Origin: Symbiodinium sp. CCMP2592
Lineage: Eukaryota > Sar > Dinophyceae > Suessiales > Symbiodiniaceae
NCBI GenBank assembly: GCA_905221615.1
Contig: CAJNDT010002779.1
Location: 1,481,501-1,545,500, forward strand
Length of the DNA: 64,000 bases
Direction of reading: 5' to 3'
This document shows, one piece after another, positions 11,080-19,161 of the stretch. The notes beneath the pieces were generated by a model, which made no database searches, was not told the DNA's origin, and worked only from the letters and a program-made list of their open reading frames with translations. Made by a program: the position numbers and the translations under genes. The first letter of the stretch is position 1; each line of letters starts with the position of its first letter.

Positions 11080-11116
11080 GCCGCCATGGGCGGCTGAGTG
11101 CCGCCATGGGCGGCGA
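11080..11116. repeat. Tandem near-palindrome GCCGCCATGGGCGGC
   Basis: GCCGCCATGGGCGGC occurs twice, separated by TGAGT. Each is one base short of a perfect palindrome. Function unknown. Confidence 0.6.
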
Positions 11117-11179
11117 GGAAGCCCACGACAAGGCGGGATCTTTTCTAAGACGGGCGTTAGTAATCCTTCAGACACAAAA

Positions 11180-11254
11180 ATGACGGGCCAGGGAATCGAA
11201 CCTCGGCACTATCCATTAAGAGTGTAGCACTACCCCCTCGGCTATCCTGTAGCA
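11180..11254 (-). repeat. tRNA-derived SINE-like element 1
   Basis: On the minus strand there is a polymerase III A-box-like TAGCCGAGGGGGTAG and a B-box GGTTCGATTCC, followed by CTGGCCCGTCATTTT. The acceptor ends do not pair, so it is not a working tRNA. The tail after the B box (GGCCCGTCATTTT) is shared with 22644-22724 and, diverged, with 16903-16977, which indicates a tRNA-headed SINE family. Confidence 0.6.
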
Positions 11255-11354
11255 TATCGAAGTAGTGCAATTCTGACCCCTAGCAGATTATCACGACCAC
11301 GATTCGCGGGCGCAAGGCCGAATGCAGTAATTACTGATAGCAAAGAACAGAGGA

Positions 11355-11910
11355 TTGTAGTACAAGCTTAGTACTGGAAGAGCCTCGTCTCGGATGCTGT
11401 CGGGATGATGTCGGTGCTAGAAGTGTCTCCTGTCCGATGCTGGCTGGATGGTGCTCAATTGTAGTACAAGCTTAGTACTGGAAGAGCCTCGTCTCGGATG
11501 CTGTCGGGATGATGTCGGTGCTAGAAGTGTCTCCTGTCCGATGCTGGCTGGATGGTGCTCAATTGTAGTACAAGCTTAGTACTGGAAGAGCCTCGTCTCG
11601 GATGCTGTCGGGATGATGTCGGTGCTAGAAGTGTCTCCTGTCCGATGCTGGCTGGATGGTGCTCAATTGTAGTACAAGCTTAGTACTGGAAGAGCCTCGT
11701 CTCGGATGCTGTCGGGATGATGTCGGTGCTAGAAGTGTCTCCTGTCCGATGCTGGCTGGATGGTGCTCAATTGTAGTACAAGCTTAGTACTGGAAGAGCC
11801 TCGTCTCGGATGCTGTCGGGATGATGTCGGTGCTAGAAGTGTCTCCTGTCCGATGCTGGCTGGATGGTGCTCAATTGTAGTACAAGCTTAGTACTGGAAG
11901 AGCCTCGTTT
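11355..11910 (+). repeat. 104-bp minisatellite array
   Basis: Five near-identical 104-bp units plus a partial sixth. Each starts TTGTAGTACAAGCTTAGTAC and includes GAGCCTCGTCTCGGATGCTG and GATGCTGGCTGGATGGTGCT. The unit shares its core with the 61-bp arrays further right. The core contains AGTAC-N7-GTACT, a small palindrome around a HindIII-like AAGCTT. The array stops about 55 bp before a good splice acceptor. Confidence 0.9.
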
Positions 11911-11932
11911 GGATGGTGCTGGCATGTTTCTT

Positions 11933-11963
11933 CTGATTGTTTCTTTTTTTCCCAAACGTGCAG
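11933..11963 (+). promoter_or_regulatory. Probable 3' splice acceptor
   Basis: GATTGTTTCTTTTTTTCCC is a strong pyrimidine tract followed by AAACGTGCAG and then an open coding-like frame. This is the best splice acceptor in the block and suggests that the 104-bp array lies in an upstream intron. The donor and any earlier exon are not identified. Confidence 0.45.
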
Positions 11964-12011
11964 GCCAAGCTGCGAGCCGCTTTGGAGAATGCTTTGGCCG
12001 AGCTTGACAAG
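11964..12011 (+). CDS. Probable short exon upstream of the transposase-protease gene
   Basis: This is 48 bases, 16 codons, reading AKLRAALENALAELDK, an amphipathic helix-like stretch. It follows the pyrimidine-rich acceptor at 11933-11963 and runs into stops about nine bases later (TGCTGATGA), so it must be spliced if real. Joining base 12011 to 12060 keeps the frame (phase 0) with the long frame downstream. I infer that it is part of the same gene; the true 5' end of that gene was not found. Confidence 0.4.
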
Positions 12012-12059
12012 GCGCAGGGGTGCTGATGAATGAATTGACCGAATTGCTCTAAACATCAG
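12012..12059 (+). other. Candidate 48-nt intron with GC-AG borders
   Basis: Begins GCGCAGGGGTG and ends AAACATCAG before GACGACGAG. It contains several in-frame stops (TGATGAATGAATTGA). GC donors are used by dinoflagellates, which fits the organism. 48 nt is short for an intron, so a frameshifted or decayed junction is the alternative. Confidence 0.35.
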
Positions 12060-13745
12060 GACGACGAGAGGGAAGCCAAAAGAAGGAAGACAGCCAAGAC
12101 AGTAGAGGTAGTTGACTTGAGCAAGGAAGAACCACAGGCAGTGGTTTGCAGGCAGAGCAGCCAAGACAGCCTAGACAGCAGCCAGACAGCTAGAGGAGTC
12201 AAGAGGCAGGCCAGCTTTCACACACCTTCGCCGAAGAAGCGTCTGTTCAGTCCTGACAGCAAGGGTGGAGACAGCCAGAGCCCAGGCAGCCAGAGCCCGG
12301 GCAGCCAGAGCCCAGACAGCAACCCTGTGCAAAAGAGAAAGATAGAACAGCTCAAAAAGACCTTAGGCCAAGGCAGTCCAGTCTACTACCGGCTAGACTA
12401 CCTTTGGGGCAAGGCAGCAGAGGCAGAGGCCAAGCCCGGCCTTTCGCCAGACACAGCTAGTGACAGACAGAAACAGCAGCAAGCTGAGAACATGCAAAAC
12501 CTGCAGCAGAAAGCCAGCCAAGCAGTGGAAAAGCTCGAACTGGAGCCAGCTCTTGGAGTTCTTAAAAAGAGACGGGGAGGCAGACCGCTAGGCAGTAAGC
12601 AGAAGACGAAAGCGGTGCCGCATCTTCGCAAGAAACGATGTGATGTGACAGCCAGAGGCAAGCTTTCCATGATGGAAGAGTTAGACAGAGCAGCTGTAAC
12701 TCACAAAAGCAAAACTGCAGCCAGGCAGCATGTCATGAGGCAGTATGGTGTGAGCAATTCTTTTTGCTTCAACCTGCAAAAAGACTATCACAGACAGAAA
12801 GTCACCAACTTTCTCGCCAGCACGGGGCGAGGACACAGTGCCAGACAGGCAGGCAGCCATTTGGGTCTCGTGCACCTCGTCAGCAAGTCAAATGGCCGAA
12901 GACTGCCTGACCCAGGCAAAGTGCTGGGTAGGCCAGACTTTCTCCTGCCAGTCTGGTCTGAGACCCGTGCTTGGGCCTTGAATGAGGAAGCCAGCCAGCA
13001 CGTCCTGACGAACGAAGACGTGCTGATGGACTTCCAAGAAAGGCTCGACAAAGCCATTGCAGTCAGGCAGGCAGAAAAGGAAAAGGGTCTTCTTGACCAG
13101 ACAGGTGAGAAGGAGCTGGCAGCCATGACGCAAAAGAAAGCCACGCTAGCCAGCAAGCCAAAGCAGAGGAGCAAGTACCAGATCCTGCTCCTGGCAAAGT
13201 GCGGTCTTCGAAACAGATCCTGCCAACAGACAGCCAACCTGAGCAAGGAGGATGAGAAAGCCAGGCTAGACTTGTCCTGGCGACTCTGGGACTTGCTTTT
13301 GGAACAGGCAGCCAGCAAGACACCACAGCCAGACTTGCCTGTAGCAAGCCCAGAGCAGTGGACGACAAAGCGAGCAGAGACAGCCATCACCATGTCAGAC
13401 CAAGTACCTGCTTGGCTCAAGCCAACGCCAGGGAAGGCGTTGACATCGGTGGTGCGCTTGAAGCTAGCCAGCGAGCAAAGCAAGGCCAGGCGAGAGAACA
13501 GGAAAGCCAGACAAACACAGCCAAAGGCCAAACCTGAGGCCAAAGCCAAGGCCGCACCTTGGCGGTTTTGTTGGGTGGATTCGAAGTGGACTTTCGGGTT
13601 TAGGGTTTCCTTAAACCCCAAACCCAAAAGCCAAAGCCTAAACCTTCATGCACCTTCATGCTTTCGAAACCAACCGAGGCACCGAGGCTGGCATGTGCTT
13701 CTCGAGCCCCAGGTGTGGCAGCAAGGTGGCGAGTCAGCTTGGTAG
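12060..13745 (+). CDS. pogo/Tigger-like transposase, N-terminal part (AT-hook, HTH, first catalytic Asp)
   Basis: The frame is open from 12039 to the stop at 13743-13745; coding character fades after about 13590. There is no convincing ATG; TTG at 12117 is only a numbering origin. Counting from there: Ser/Gln-rich basic start (1-70); AT-hook-like RRGGRPLGSK near 151-160; helix-turn-helix-like region 182-228 (KLSMMEELDRAAVTHKSKTA, then YGVSNSFCFNLQKDY) resembling the N-terminal DNA-binding part of pogo/CENP-B-type proteins; a second possible DNA-binding region near 250-310 (LPVWSETRAWALNEE, LTNEDVLMDF); then MSDQVPAWLKP with Asp428, which fits the first Asp of DDE_1 nucleases (family pattern N-x-D-[EQ]-x-P). 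The rest of the nuclease is in another frame from about 13658. Role by family: DNA binding and cut-and-paste transposition at TA. Whether it is an active element, decayed or domesticated is unknown. Codons are rich in CAG, GCC and AGC. Confidence 0.6.
   Translation, partial: DDEREAKRRKTAKTVEVVDLSKEEPQAVVCRQSSQDSLDSSQTARGVKRQASFHTPSPKKRLFSPDSKGGDSQSPGSQSPGSQSPDSNPVQKRKIEQLKKTLGQGSPVYYRLDYLWGKAAEAEAKPGLSPDTASDRQKQQQAENMQNLQQKASQAVEKLELEPALGVLKKRRGGRPLGSKQKTKAVPHLRKKRCDVTARGKLSMMEELDRAAVTHKSKTAARQHVMRQYGVSNSFCFNLQKDYHRQKVTNFLASTGRGHSARQAGSHLGLVHLVSKSNGRRLPDPGKVLGRPDFLLPVWSETRAWALNEEASQHVLTNEDVLMDFQERLDKAIAVRQAEKEKGLLDQTGEKELAAMTQKKATLASKPKQRSKYQILLLAKCGLRNRSCQQTANLSKEDEKARLDLSWRLWDLLLEQAASKTPQPDLPVASPEQWTTKRAETAITMSDQVPAWLKPTPGKALTSVVRLKLASEQSKARRENRKARQTQPKAKPEAKAKAAPWRFCWVDSKWTFGFRVSLNPKPKSQSLNLHAPSCFRNQPRHRGWHVLLEPQVWQQGGESAW
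13591..13657 (+). other. Telomere-like insert at the frame break (probable intron or part of one)
   Basis: GGGTTTAGGGTTTCC followed by TTAAACCCCAAACCC forms an inverted telomere-like pair exactly where the reading frame shifts. The coding composition (CAG/GCC-rich) is lost here and returns after about 13660. It lies between the first and second Asp motifs of the transposase. The exact splice sites cannot be fixed from sequence alone. Confidence 0.5.
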
Positions 13746-16144
13746 CTAGACAGGCAGTGCAGAACTTCTTTGCGCCAGACAGACAGCCAGTGGGTGTCGT
13801 TATGCCCACGATACTTGTCACATACGGCAAACACTGCAGACTTGAAAACATCAGCCAGGAAGGCACGTGGATCAAGTCCGAGTGCTTCCAGGTAGGCAGC
13901 CAGACAGTCAGGAGAAGGGCAGGCCAGCGAGTGCCAGGACAGGTCATGCGCACTTGGCGCAAACTGCGACAGACCCAGCCACACCTGTTTGATGGCAGTG
14001 TCAGGGTGTGGTGCCAGCCAGCCGCAGTGGTAGATAGCGTGATTTACAGATGGCAGCTAGAGCTCGAGTCAGAAGAGCACAGCCAGGCAGTGCAGCTCGT
14101 CGATATGTTCGGCGGAGCATGGACGACGGAGTCCATGCACGCCGCTGCACTCCTGCAGCGAGCTCAGACAGGCATTGCAGCCGGGTGCACCGGCTTGACC
14201 CAGGTGACAGACATCGGGTTCGCCCAGCCAGCCAAGGCAGCTCTCAAAAGGTGGCAGGAAGACTTGAAGCAGCGCATGCGAGAGAAAGCCAGACAGCAAA
14301 AGGTGCAGTGCACCTATAAGACAGGCCCGGCAGACATTCTGGAGGCAGCTAGACAGATGCACGCCAGGATGGTGCAGTTGAATGAGACAGAGAAGACAGT
14401 CCTTCGCTGCATGCGGCAGGGAGGCTGGTTCCACTTCCGTCCAGACAGTGAAGGCAGGCTTCAGGACTGTGGCAGCCAGGAATGGTGTCTGGACTTCCCT
14501 GAAGGCAATGCCAAGCTAGGCAGCGACCACCTCAGAGACAGGTCTCGTTGGGTGGACAAGACAGGCAAGGTGCTTCCGTGGACAGAGGCAGACAGCAAGA
14601 CATTTGATGAATCCAATGCATTCGAACCCGAGTCTACGTACCTGCTTGGCCAGACAGACATACACTTGAGCTTCCGAGCGAAGCCCAATCTCCTTGCTCA
14701 GTCAGAAAGAGAGCTCAGAGAGGTCATTCTGAGACAGGTCCACCCGAACGAGAGGAGACGGCTTTTCCAGGAACAGGTGGACCAGACAACCAGCCAGACA
14801 AAGACAGACAGGCAGCAGAGAAAGGAAAAAAGGATCAAGAACGCGAAGCAAGACAGAAAGAGGCGCAAACTTTTGAAAGAATGGAGACAGCAGCAAGCCA
14901 GCAAGACAAAGAAGCAGGCTCTGCAGTCTGTCGTGCCCAAAGTGGGCCAGAAAAAGAAGAAGAAGGCAGACAGAAAGAAGCCCAGCCAGGTCAAGAAGCA
15001 GCAAAAGAAAGACCAGGCGAAGAAGGCTCAAAGACGGGCAGCCGAGCCAGGCAGTGAGGGACACTTGCATGGCAAGCAAGCTCGAGTGATCGGTGACCTG
15101 GCTCCGCTGCTGGGCAAGATCGTGGTGTGTGGAAAGCAGACAGACAGCCAAGTCCTGATCAATGCTGACGGAGTTCATGAATGGGTCAGCCACACAGACA
15201 TTACGCTGGACGTCAGAGACAGACAGTTTCCGCTGGTTTTGGATTTGGAGTCTTTCCCCAGTGCTGCAGCCAGCGAGGAAGCGGCAGCCAGTGCAAAAGA
15301 TTTGCGGCTTTACAAGCACGAAGACCTGCTGACAGACAGCCAGCTCGAAGCTGGCATCAGGGAGATGGCATACCGACTCTCCCATGGAGCAGAGCCAGCC
15401 AGCCTGTGTGTTTTGCGGCCAGCAGAGGCCAAGCAACTTATCCAGACACATACACTCAAGGCAGCAGCAAAGACAGCCATGGACAGCCAGGCTGGTTTGG
15501 TCTTGGCAGTCGTGCAAAGCCAGCCTCCGAGACACTGGTCCTTGCTGGTGGTCGAGACAGTCAGAGACAGCCCCGAAGCGAAGGTCAGGTACTATGACAC
15601 GTTGCCCGGTGAGGCAGCCTACAAGGAAGCCAGTGCAGTTTTGAAGGTGCTGCTGCAGACAGCCAAGAAACAGGCCCAGCCTTTGCCTGCGCCAGTCAGT
15701 CTGCTCAGACAGACAGATGGCTTCTCGTGCGGCCTCTGGGTCTTGCTGTATATGGAGCAGGAGTGGCGGCGGTGGATGGGTGAGGCCCCGCAGCCACTTG
15801 TGAAAGACCTGCCAGCCAGAAGCAGCCAGCTGAACCGCTGGATTCAGCTGCTGCTGCGAGGCAAAGAGCTAGCCAGACAGAAAGAGAGTCAGCAGCAAGA
15901 CAGCCAGACAGCAGGAGACACCATCGTTTTTGGCTGTGCCCACTGCAGTTTTGCTCTGAGTGGCTGCCTTCGCTGCAACAGAACGCAGTTTTTGAAGTAT
16001 ATGAGTAACCAGGCACACAAAAAGGCAGAGGAGGCAGCAAAGGCACCCGAGGCCCAGGCCAAGACCAAGGCCAAGGCCAAAGCAAAGGTGAAGGCTCTTG
16101 GAAAGCCAGGCAGCTCAGGAGCCATCTCGTGCACAACTAATTAA
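13658..16144 (+). CDS. pogo-like transposase C-terminal part fused to Ulp1/SENP-type (C48) protease
   Basis: 828 codons in the frame open from 13604; the ATG at 13658 is for numbering, since this is probably a downstream exon. Residues 140-200 match the end of a DDE_1 nuclease: QLVDMFGGAW with Asp149 and QVTDIGFAQPAKAALKRW with Asp185, 35 residues apart. Residues ~375-470 are a Lys/Arg/Gln-rich coiled-coil and likely nuclear signal. Residues ~481-518 (LLGKIVVCGK...HEWVSHTDI) may be a small beta barrel. Residues ~555-720 form a Ulp1-like peptidase with the full catalytic set: His626 (RHWSLLVVE), Asp647 (RYYDTL), Gln685 and Cys691 (RQTDGFSCGLWVLLYMEQEW). A CxxC-x6-CxxC knuckle follows (Cys760, 763, 770, 773), then an Ala/Lys tail. 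The family removes SUMO or similar modifiers. Pairing with a pogo-type nuclease is unusual. The stop lies inside a TAATTAA motif. Confidence 0.7.
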   Translation: MLSKPTEAPRLACASRAPGVAARWRVSLVARQAVQNFFAPDRQPVGVVMPTILVTYGKHCRLENISQEGTWIKSECFQVGSQTVRRRAGQRVPGQVMRTWRKLRQTQPHLFDGSVRVWCQPAAVVDSVIYRWQLELESEEHSQAVQLVDMFGGAWTTESMHAAALLQRAQTGIAAGCTGLTQVTDIGFAQPAKAALKRWQEDLKQRMREKARQQKVQCTYKTGPADILEAARQMHARMVQLNETEKTVLRCMRQGGWFHFRPDSEGRLQDCGSQEWCLDFPEGNAKLGSDHLRDRSRWVDKTGKVLPWTEADSKTFDESNAFEPESTYLLGQTDIHLSFRAKPNLLAQSERELREVILRQVHPNERRRLFQEQVDQTTSQTKTDRQQRKEKRIKNAKQDRKRRKLLKEWRQQQASKTKKQALQSVVPKVGQKKKKKADRKKPSQVKKQQKKDQAKKAQRRAAEPGSEGHLHGKQARVIGDLAPLLGKIVVCGKQTDSQVLINADGVHEWVSHTDITLDVRDRQFPLVLDLESFPSAAASEEAAASAKDLRLYKHEDLLTDSQLEAGIREMAYRLSHGAEPASLCVLRPAEAKQLIQTHTLKAAAKTAMDSQAGLVLAVVQSQPPRHWSLLVVETVRDSPEAKVRYYDTLPGEAAYKEASAVLKVLLQTAKKQAQPLPAPVSLLRQTDGFSCGLWVLLYMEQEWRRWMGEAPQPLVKDLPARSSQLNRWIQLLLRGKELARQKESQQQDSQTAGDTIVFGCAHCSFALSGCLRCNRTQFLKYMSNQAHKKAEEAAKAPEAQAKTKAKAKAKVKALGKPGSSGAISCTTN

Positions 16145-16203
16145 ATAATGAATTACATCTCGAGTTTTACATTAATTAATTACAGTAATTACTTCTTCGT
16201 ACA

Positions 16204-16428
16204 GGATGTGCCTCGCTTCGCATGCTGGCTGGATTGTGCCAAATCGTAGTACAAGCTTAGTACTGGATGTGCCTCGCTTCGCATGCTGGCTGGATTGTGC
16301 CACATCGTAGTACAAGCTTAGTACTGGATGTGCCTCGCTTCGCATGCTGGCTGGATTGTGCCAAATCGTAGTACAAGCTTAGTACTGGATGTGCCTCGCT
16401 TCGCATGCTGGCTGGATTGTGCCAAATA
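16204..16428 (+). repeat. 61-bp satellite array, short (4 units)
   Basis: Four units, each with GGATGTGCCTCGCTTCGCAT, GCTGGCTGGATTGTGCCA and GTAGTACAAGCTTAGTACT; starts at 16204, 16265, 16326 and 16387. The period is not a multiple of three, so the open frames across it are not genes. It lies 60 bp after the end of the transposase-protease frame and runs straight into the 11-bp array. Confidence 0.92.
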
Positions 16429-16783
16429 ACACCTCCACAACACCTCCACAACACCTCCACAACACTTCCACAATACCTCCACAACACTTCCACAACACCT
16501 CCACAACACCTCCACAACACCTCCACAACACTCCACAACACCTCCACAACACTTCCACAACACTCCACACAACACTTCCACAACCTCCACAACACTTCCA
16601 CAACACCTCCACAACACCTCCACAACACCTCCACAACACTTCCACAACACTTCCACAACACCTCCACAACACTTCCACAACACCTCCACAACACTTCCAC
16701 AACACCTCCACAACACCTCCACAACACCTCCACAACACCTCCACAACACTTCCACAACACCTACCACAACACCCAAATCAGCA
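16429..16783 (+). repeat. 11-bp minisatellite array (CCTCCACAACA)
   Basis: About 32 units of CCTCCACAACA and CTTCCACAACA in irregular order. It ends CACAACACCCAAATCAGCAA. The same array with the same exit sequence is at 22047-22412. The WRCCGGVVEVL-like and HNTSTTPPQ-like frames over it are repeat artefacts. Confidence 0.92.
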
Positions 16784-16902
16784 ATGAGCTTGTCTGCAGC
16801 ACTCTCGACGCAGAGTGCCCAGGGCTTTTGGTCACCCAAAGTCTCGGTGCTCAAAGCTTTTGGTCACACAAAGTCTCGATTCCAGGCGGGGAAAGAGCTT
16901 AA

Positions 16903-16977
16903 ATGACGAGGCCGGGGATTGAACCGCGGACCTATTCCAATGAGAGTCGTCCGCCCACCCCTTAGGCTATCAGAGGA
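16903..16977 (-). repeat. tRNA-derived SINE-like element 2
   Basis: Minus strand: A-box-like TAGCCTAAGGGGTGGG and B-box GGTTCAATCCCCGG, followed by CCTCGTCATTT. This resembles elements 1 and 3 in the GTCATTT tail. Acceptor ends do not pair. Confidence 0.55.
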
Positions 16978-17162
16978 TTGGAACGGAGAGGGCGATGGAC
17001 CATCTTCAGTCACGGAGAGATCACAATTGTCGCAGCCCGGTGGGGTCTCCGGTGAGTGTTCCGAGTCGCCACCCCCTTTTGCTGAGCCTCCCAGTGCCGA
17101 TGCCCAGAAATTCTGGGAATTGCCATGTGTAAGGTCGGTCGCCAAAAACCTTGCCGGCAGGG

Positions 17163-17240
17163 TTTTCATGGTCTAGTGGTTAACGTCGTGCCTGCCAGGA
17201 GCTGGAAGGCTGCCCGACAGATCCTGGGCAGCATGGACGA
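17163..17240 (+). repeat. tRNA-like sequence (A-box head only)
   Basis: AGGGTTTTCATGGTCTAGTGGTTAACGTCGTGCC has the start of a tRNA (TGGTCTAGTGGTTAA) and CCTGCCAGG where the anticodon loop would be. No matching B box or acceptor stem was found. The same head (GGGTTTTCATAGCTCAGTGG) is seen in reverse near 23160-23200. Confidence 0.45.
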
Positions 17241-17347
17241 GCGACAAGGGCATCTTCGGAAATAGGGTGGATTGTGCTTTGGAGTAATTATTGGAGGTGC
17301 TTTCCGAAGGATGCTGCATGGACTCTAGAATCATACACTGAACAGAG

Positions 17348-17423
17348 GACCCCATGGTCTAATGGATAAGGCGCTCTGTGGGTAAACCACGGAAAGATGG
17401 GTGGTTCAAGTCCCCCTGGGGTT
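17348..17423 (+). tRNA. tRNA-like gene or pseudogene with intact acceptor stem
   Basis: 76 bases. GACCCCA and TGGGGTT pair as an acceptor stem with one G-T end. TGGTCTAATGGATAAGGC gives a normal D arm, and GTTCAAGTCC is a good B box. The anticodon arm is odd: the region between D and T arms is about four bases too long, and the best helix (CTGTG/CACGG) leaves loop GGTAAAC without the usual T33. The T stem has one mismatch. Arg- or Lys-type tRNAs have this D arm, but no anticodon can be assigned; probably a pseudogene. Confidence 0.45.
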
Positions 17424-17436
17424 GTTCTCATGCCAA

Positions 17437-17462
17437 GTCGCAGTACAAGCTTAATTAGTACT
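17437..17462 (+). repeat. Solo satellite core carrying a TAATTA change
   Basis: GCAGTACAAGCTTAATTAGTACTGG is the satellite core GTACAAGCTTAGTACTGG with TTAG changed to TTAATTAG. Confidence 0.7.
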
Positions 17463-17493
17463 GGAACCGCATCCTTCCCAACCCTGTGCGGCA

Positions 17494-17572
17494 GGGTCCC
17501 GGTAGCGTAGTGGTTAGTACATCCTCCCTTGACCCTACCAAGCAGGGAGTCCCCAGCGGGCCACTAAGAGGC
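17494..17572 (+). repeat. tRNA-like sequence
   Basis: GGTCCCGGTAGCGTAGTGGTTAGTACATCC has a clear A-box (TAGCGTAGTGGTTAG). Downstream CCAAGCAGGGAGTCCCC lacks a normal T loop. No acceptor pairing. Probably a decayed SINE head. Confidence 0.45.
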
Positions 17573-17595
17573 CAACGCGGCCGGGCCATTTCTGA

Positions 17596-17665
17596 CCATT
17601 GGAGGTGTTAGCCGCTGCTCTTTGTAGTTTTATTGTAGGCTAAAGTTCAGGGCTGTAGGCAACCC
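17596..17665. repeat. Solo right arm of long-arm foldback family O
   Basis: CATTGGAGGTGTTAGCCGCTGCTC and TAGGCTAAAGTTCAGGGC match the right arm of the complete element at 27044-27206. The left arm is absent. Confidence 0.65.
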
Positions 17666-17672
17666 TAAGCCC

Positions 17673-18230
17673 TTGCTTGGAAGCTTGTCCTGGCTGACTG
17701 GAAGCTGCCTTGAAGTGGACTCTGTTCTGAAGAAGCTGCCCATGGAGAACGACCTGATGTGGCGGCCACTCATCTGTGCAAGAGCAAAAAGCACTCACAG
17801 AGCCGGATCCGGCAGACCATGTGGACACTGGCAAATAATCAGTGACAGGGAGACTGGCGACAACTGCAACTCACCGAGAACTCCCCTCGGGCTGCGTCTT
17901 GTTTGGGTGGTTTCTACTGGCTGATGCCTGCTGATGCTGGATGAACTGGCTGGCTGCAACTTGCTCATATTCTCAGTACTGGAAGTGTCTCCTGTCCGAC
18001 TGCAGTGAGGCTTGCCCTGTGGCTTCCTCCAATGGTGGCCGCTGGACCCTGCAAGTCAAAACCAATTTTGGCTCAGTGGTTAAGAAGTGGGCTTGTTGCC
18101 CGAGCCAGAGATCAGAAGAATTACCTTTACTGGTAAATCAGCGCAAACCGCACGGCAGTAGGTTTTCGATGGTCTTCTGCTTAAGACTGGCGGGGCCTGC
18201 TTGCCTTGTTTCGCATGCTGGCTGGATTGT
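17673..18230. other. No gene seen; tRNA-like head near 18066
   Basis: No convincing gene. At 18062-18115, AATTTTGGCTCAGTGGTTAAG is an A-box-like tRNA head without a B box. The remaining sequence has no recognised domain in any frame. Confidence 0.4.
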
Positions 18231-18316
18231 GCCAAATCCTAGGACAAGCTTAGTACTGGATGTTCCTCGCTTCGCAAGCTGGGCAGGATGGTGCTGACTT
18301 GTAGTACGAGCTTAAT
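18231..18316 (+). repeat. Solo diverged satellite unit
   Basis: AGGACAAGCTTAGTACTGGA and TTCCTCGCTTCGCAAGCTGG, followed by GCAGGATGGTGCTGACTTG and TAGTACGAGCTTAATTCATT. Mixed features of the 61-bp and 104-bp units. Confidence 0.7.
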
Positions 18317-19161
18317 TCATTCATTATTTACTGAAACATAATCAGTTTCGTCCTTCATGCACCAGATAATTACTTGGTTAGTTTGAGTTTTATTTTTCAC
18401 TTAGTTCTACTTAGTTCTACTTCATTTGTTAATTATCTGGATTTCAACATCTCTCATAATTTCCACAGACCGCTCGCACCAGCCGGGAAGGAAAGCTGAC
18501 TTGAAAGGAAGTTCCGCAGGCAGGACTTCATTTGAGACGCTTGCACAGACAACCAGATCAATCAATTCAGTAATTAATTAACTTTACCAGCCGAGATCCG
18601 TCTTCCATTCTCAGTCTCCTTTTCCAACGAAACATGCAGGGCGGGTTTGCCGGAAGACAGCCAGCCGAGATGCCTGACAGCCGCTGCAGGCCGACTCTCT
18701 TCGATTGTGCAGACACCAGACGGCTTGTTCAGTGATATTAATTTGATAGACACGAACGACTTTCCGTCAAAGTTTGTTTCCTGCCGAAAAGAAGCATGCA
18801 GGCCGTCTTTTCCTGGGCAGACAGCAAGCCGCCTGACAGACGGTGCAGGCCGAATCCATTGCTGTGTTCATTTCAGCAGGCAGCCTGTTCAGTCATGCAA
18901 GGAGTGCTTTCATTTGCCATTCGACCTGCAAAGCAAGCTGCTCCAATCCAGGCAGCGAGCCTGGAACAGTACGTAGCAGCACAGGACTTACTTTCAGAAC
19001 ACAGCTAGAAGAGAGGCACAAACACACACTGGGCAGCGAGCCTGGAACAGAAAGAACAACACAGGATTTACTTTCAGAACACAACTAATTAGGTGAGAAC
19101 ACACACACACACAGACAAGTGGGAGACAGACAAAGGTAGCCAGACAGACAGACAGACAGCC
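18317..19161 (+). other. Non-coding stretch upstream of the Cys/His-rich gene
   Basis: AT-rich with a short direct repeat (CTTAGTTCTACTTAGTTCTACTT near 18400), then CAG-rich. Three spaced GCAGGCCG strings occur at about 18687, 18798 and 18845. The segment GGGCAGCGAGCCTGGAACAG is duplicated in part at about 18951 and 19031, each followed by ACTTACTTTCAGAACACA or a near copy. It may hold 5' exons or leader of the gene at 19162, but none can be defined. Confidence 0.35.

Noticed and set aside
12788-13627. Minus-strand frame of 279 residues opposite the transposase
   Set aside because: Shadow of the CAG-rich coding strand; Ser/Leu/Ala/Cys-rich with no domain, while the plus strand has recognisable motifs.
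14702-15535. Minus-strand frame of 277 residues opposite the protease fusion
   Set aside because: Shadow frame; the plus strand carries the full Ulp1-like catalytic set.
16257-16902. Long open frames across the 61-bp and 11-bp arrays (WRCCGGVVEVL-type and HNTSTTPPQ-type proteins)
   Set aside because: They arise in several frames on both strands from tandem repeats whose period is not a multiple of three (61, 11); no start context or domain.
17348-17423. Confident functional tRNA gene
   Set aside because: Acceptor stem and D arm are good, but the anticodon arm cannot be folded with a normal 7-base loop, so no anticodon was assigned.
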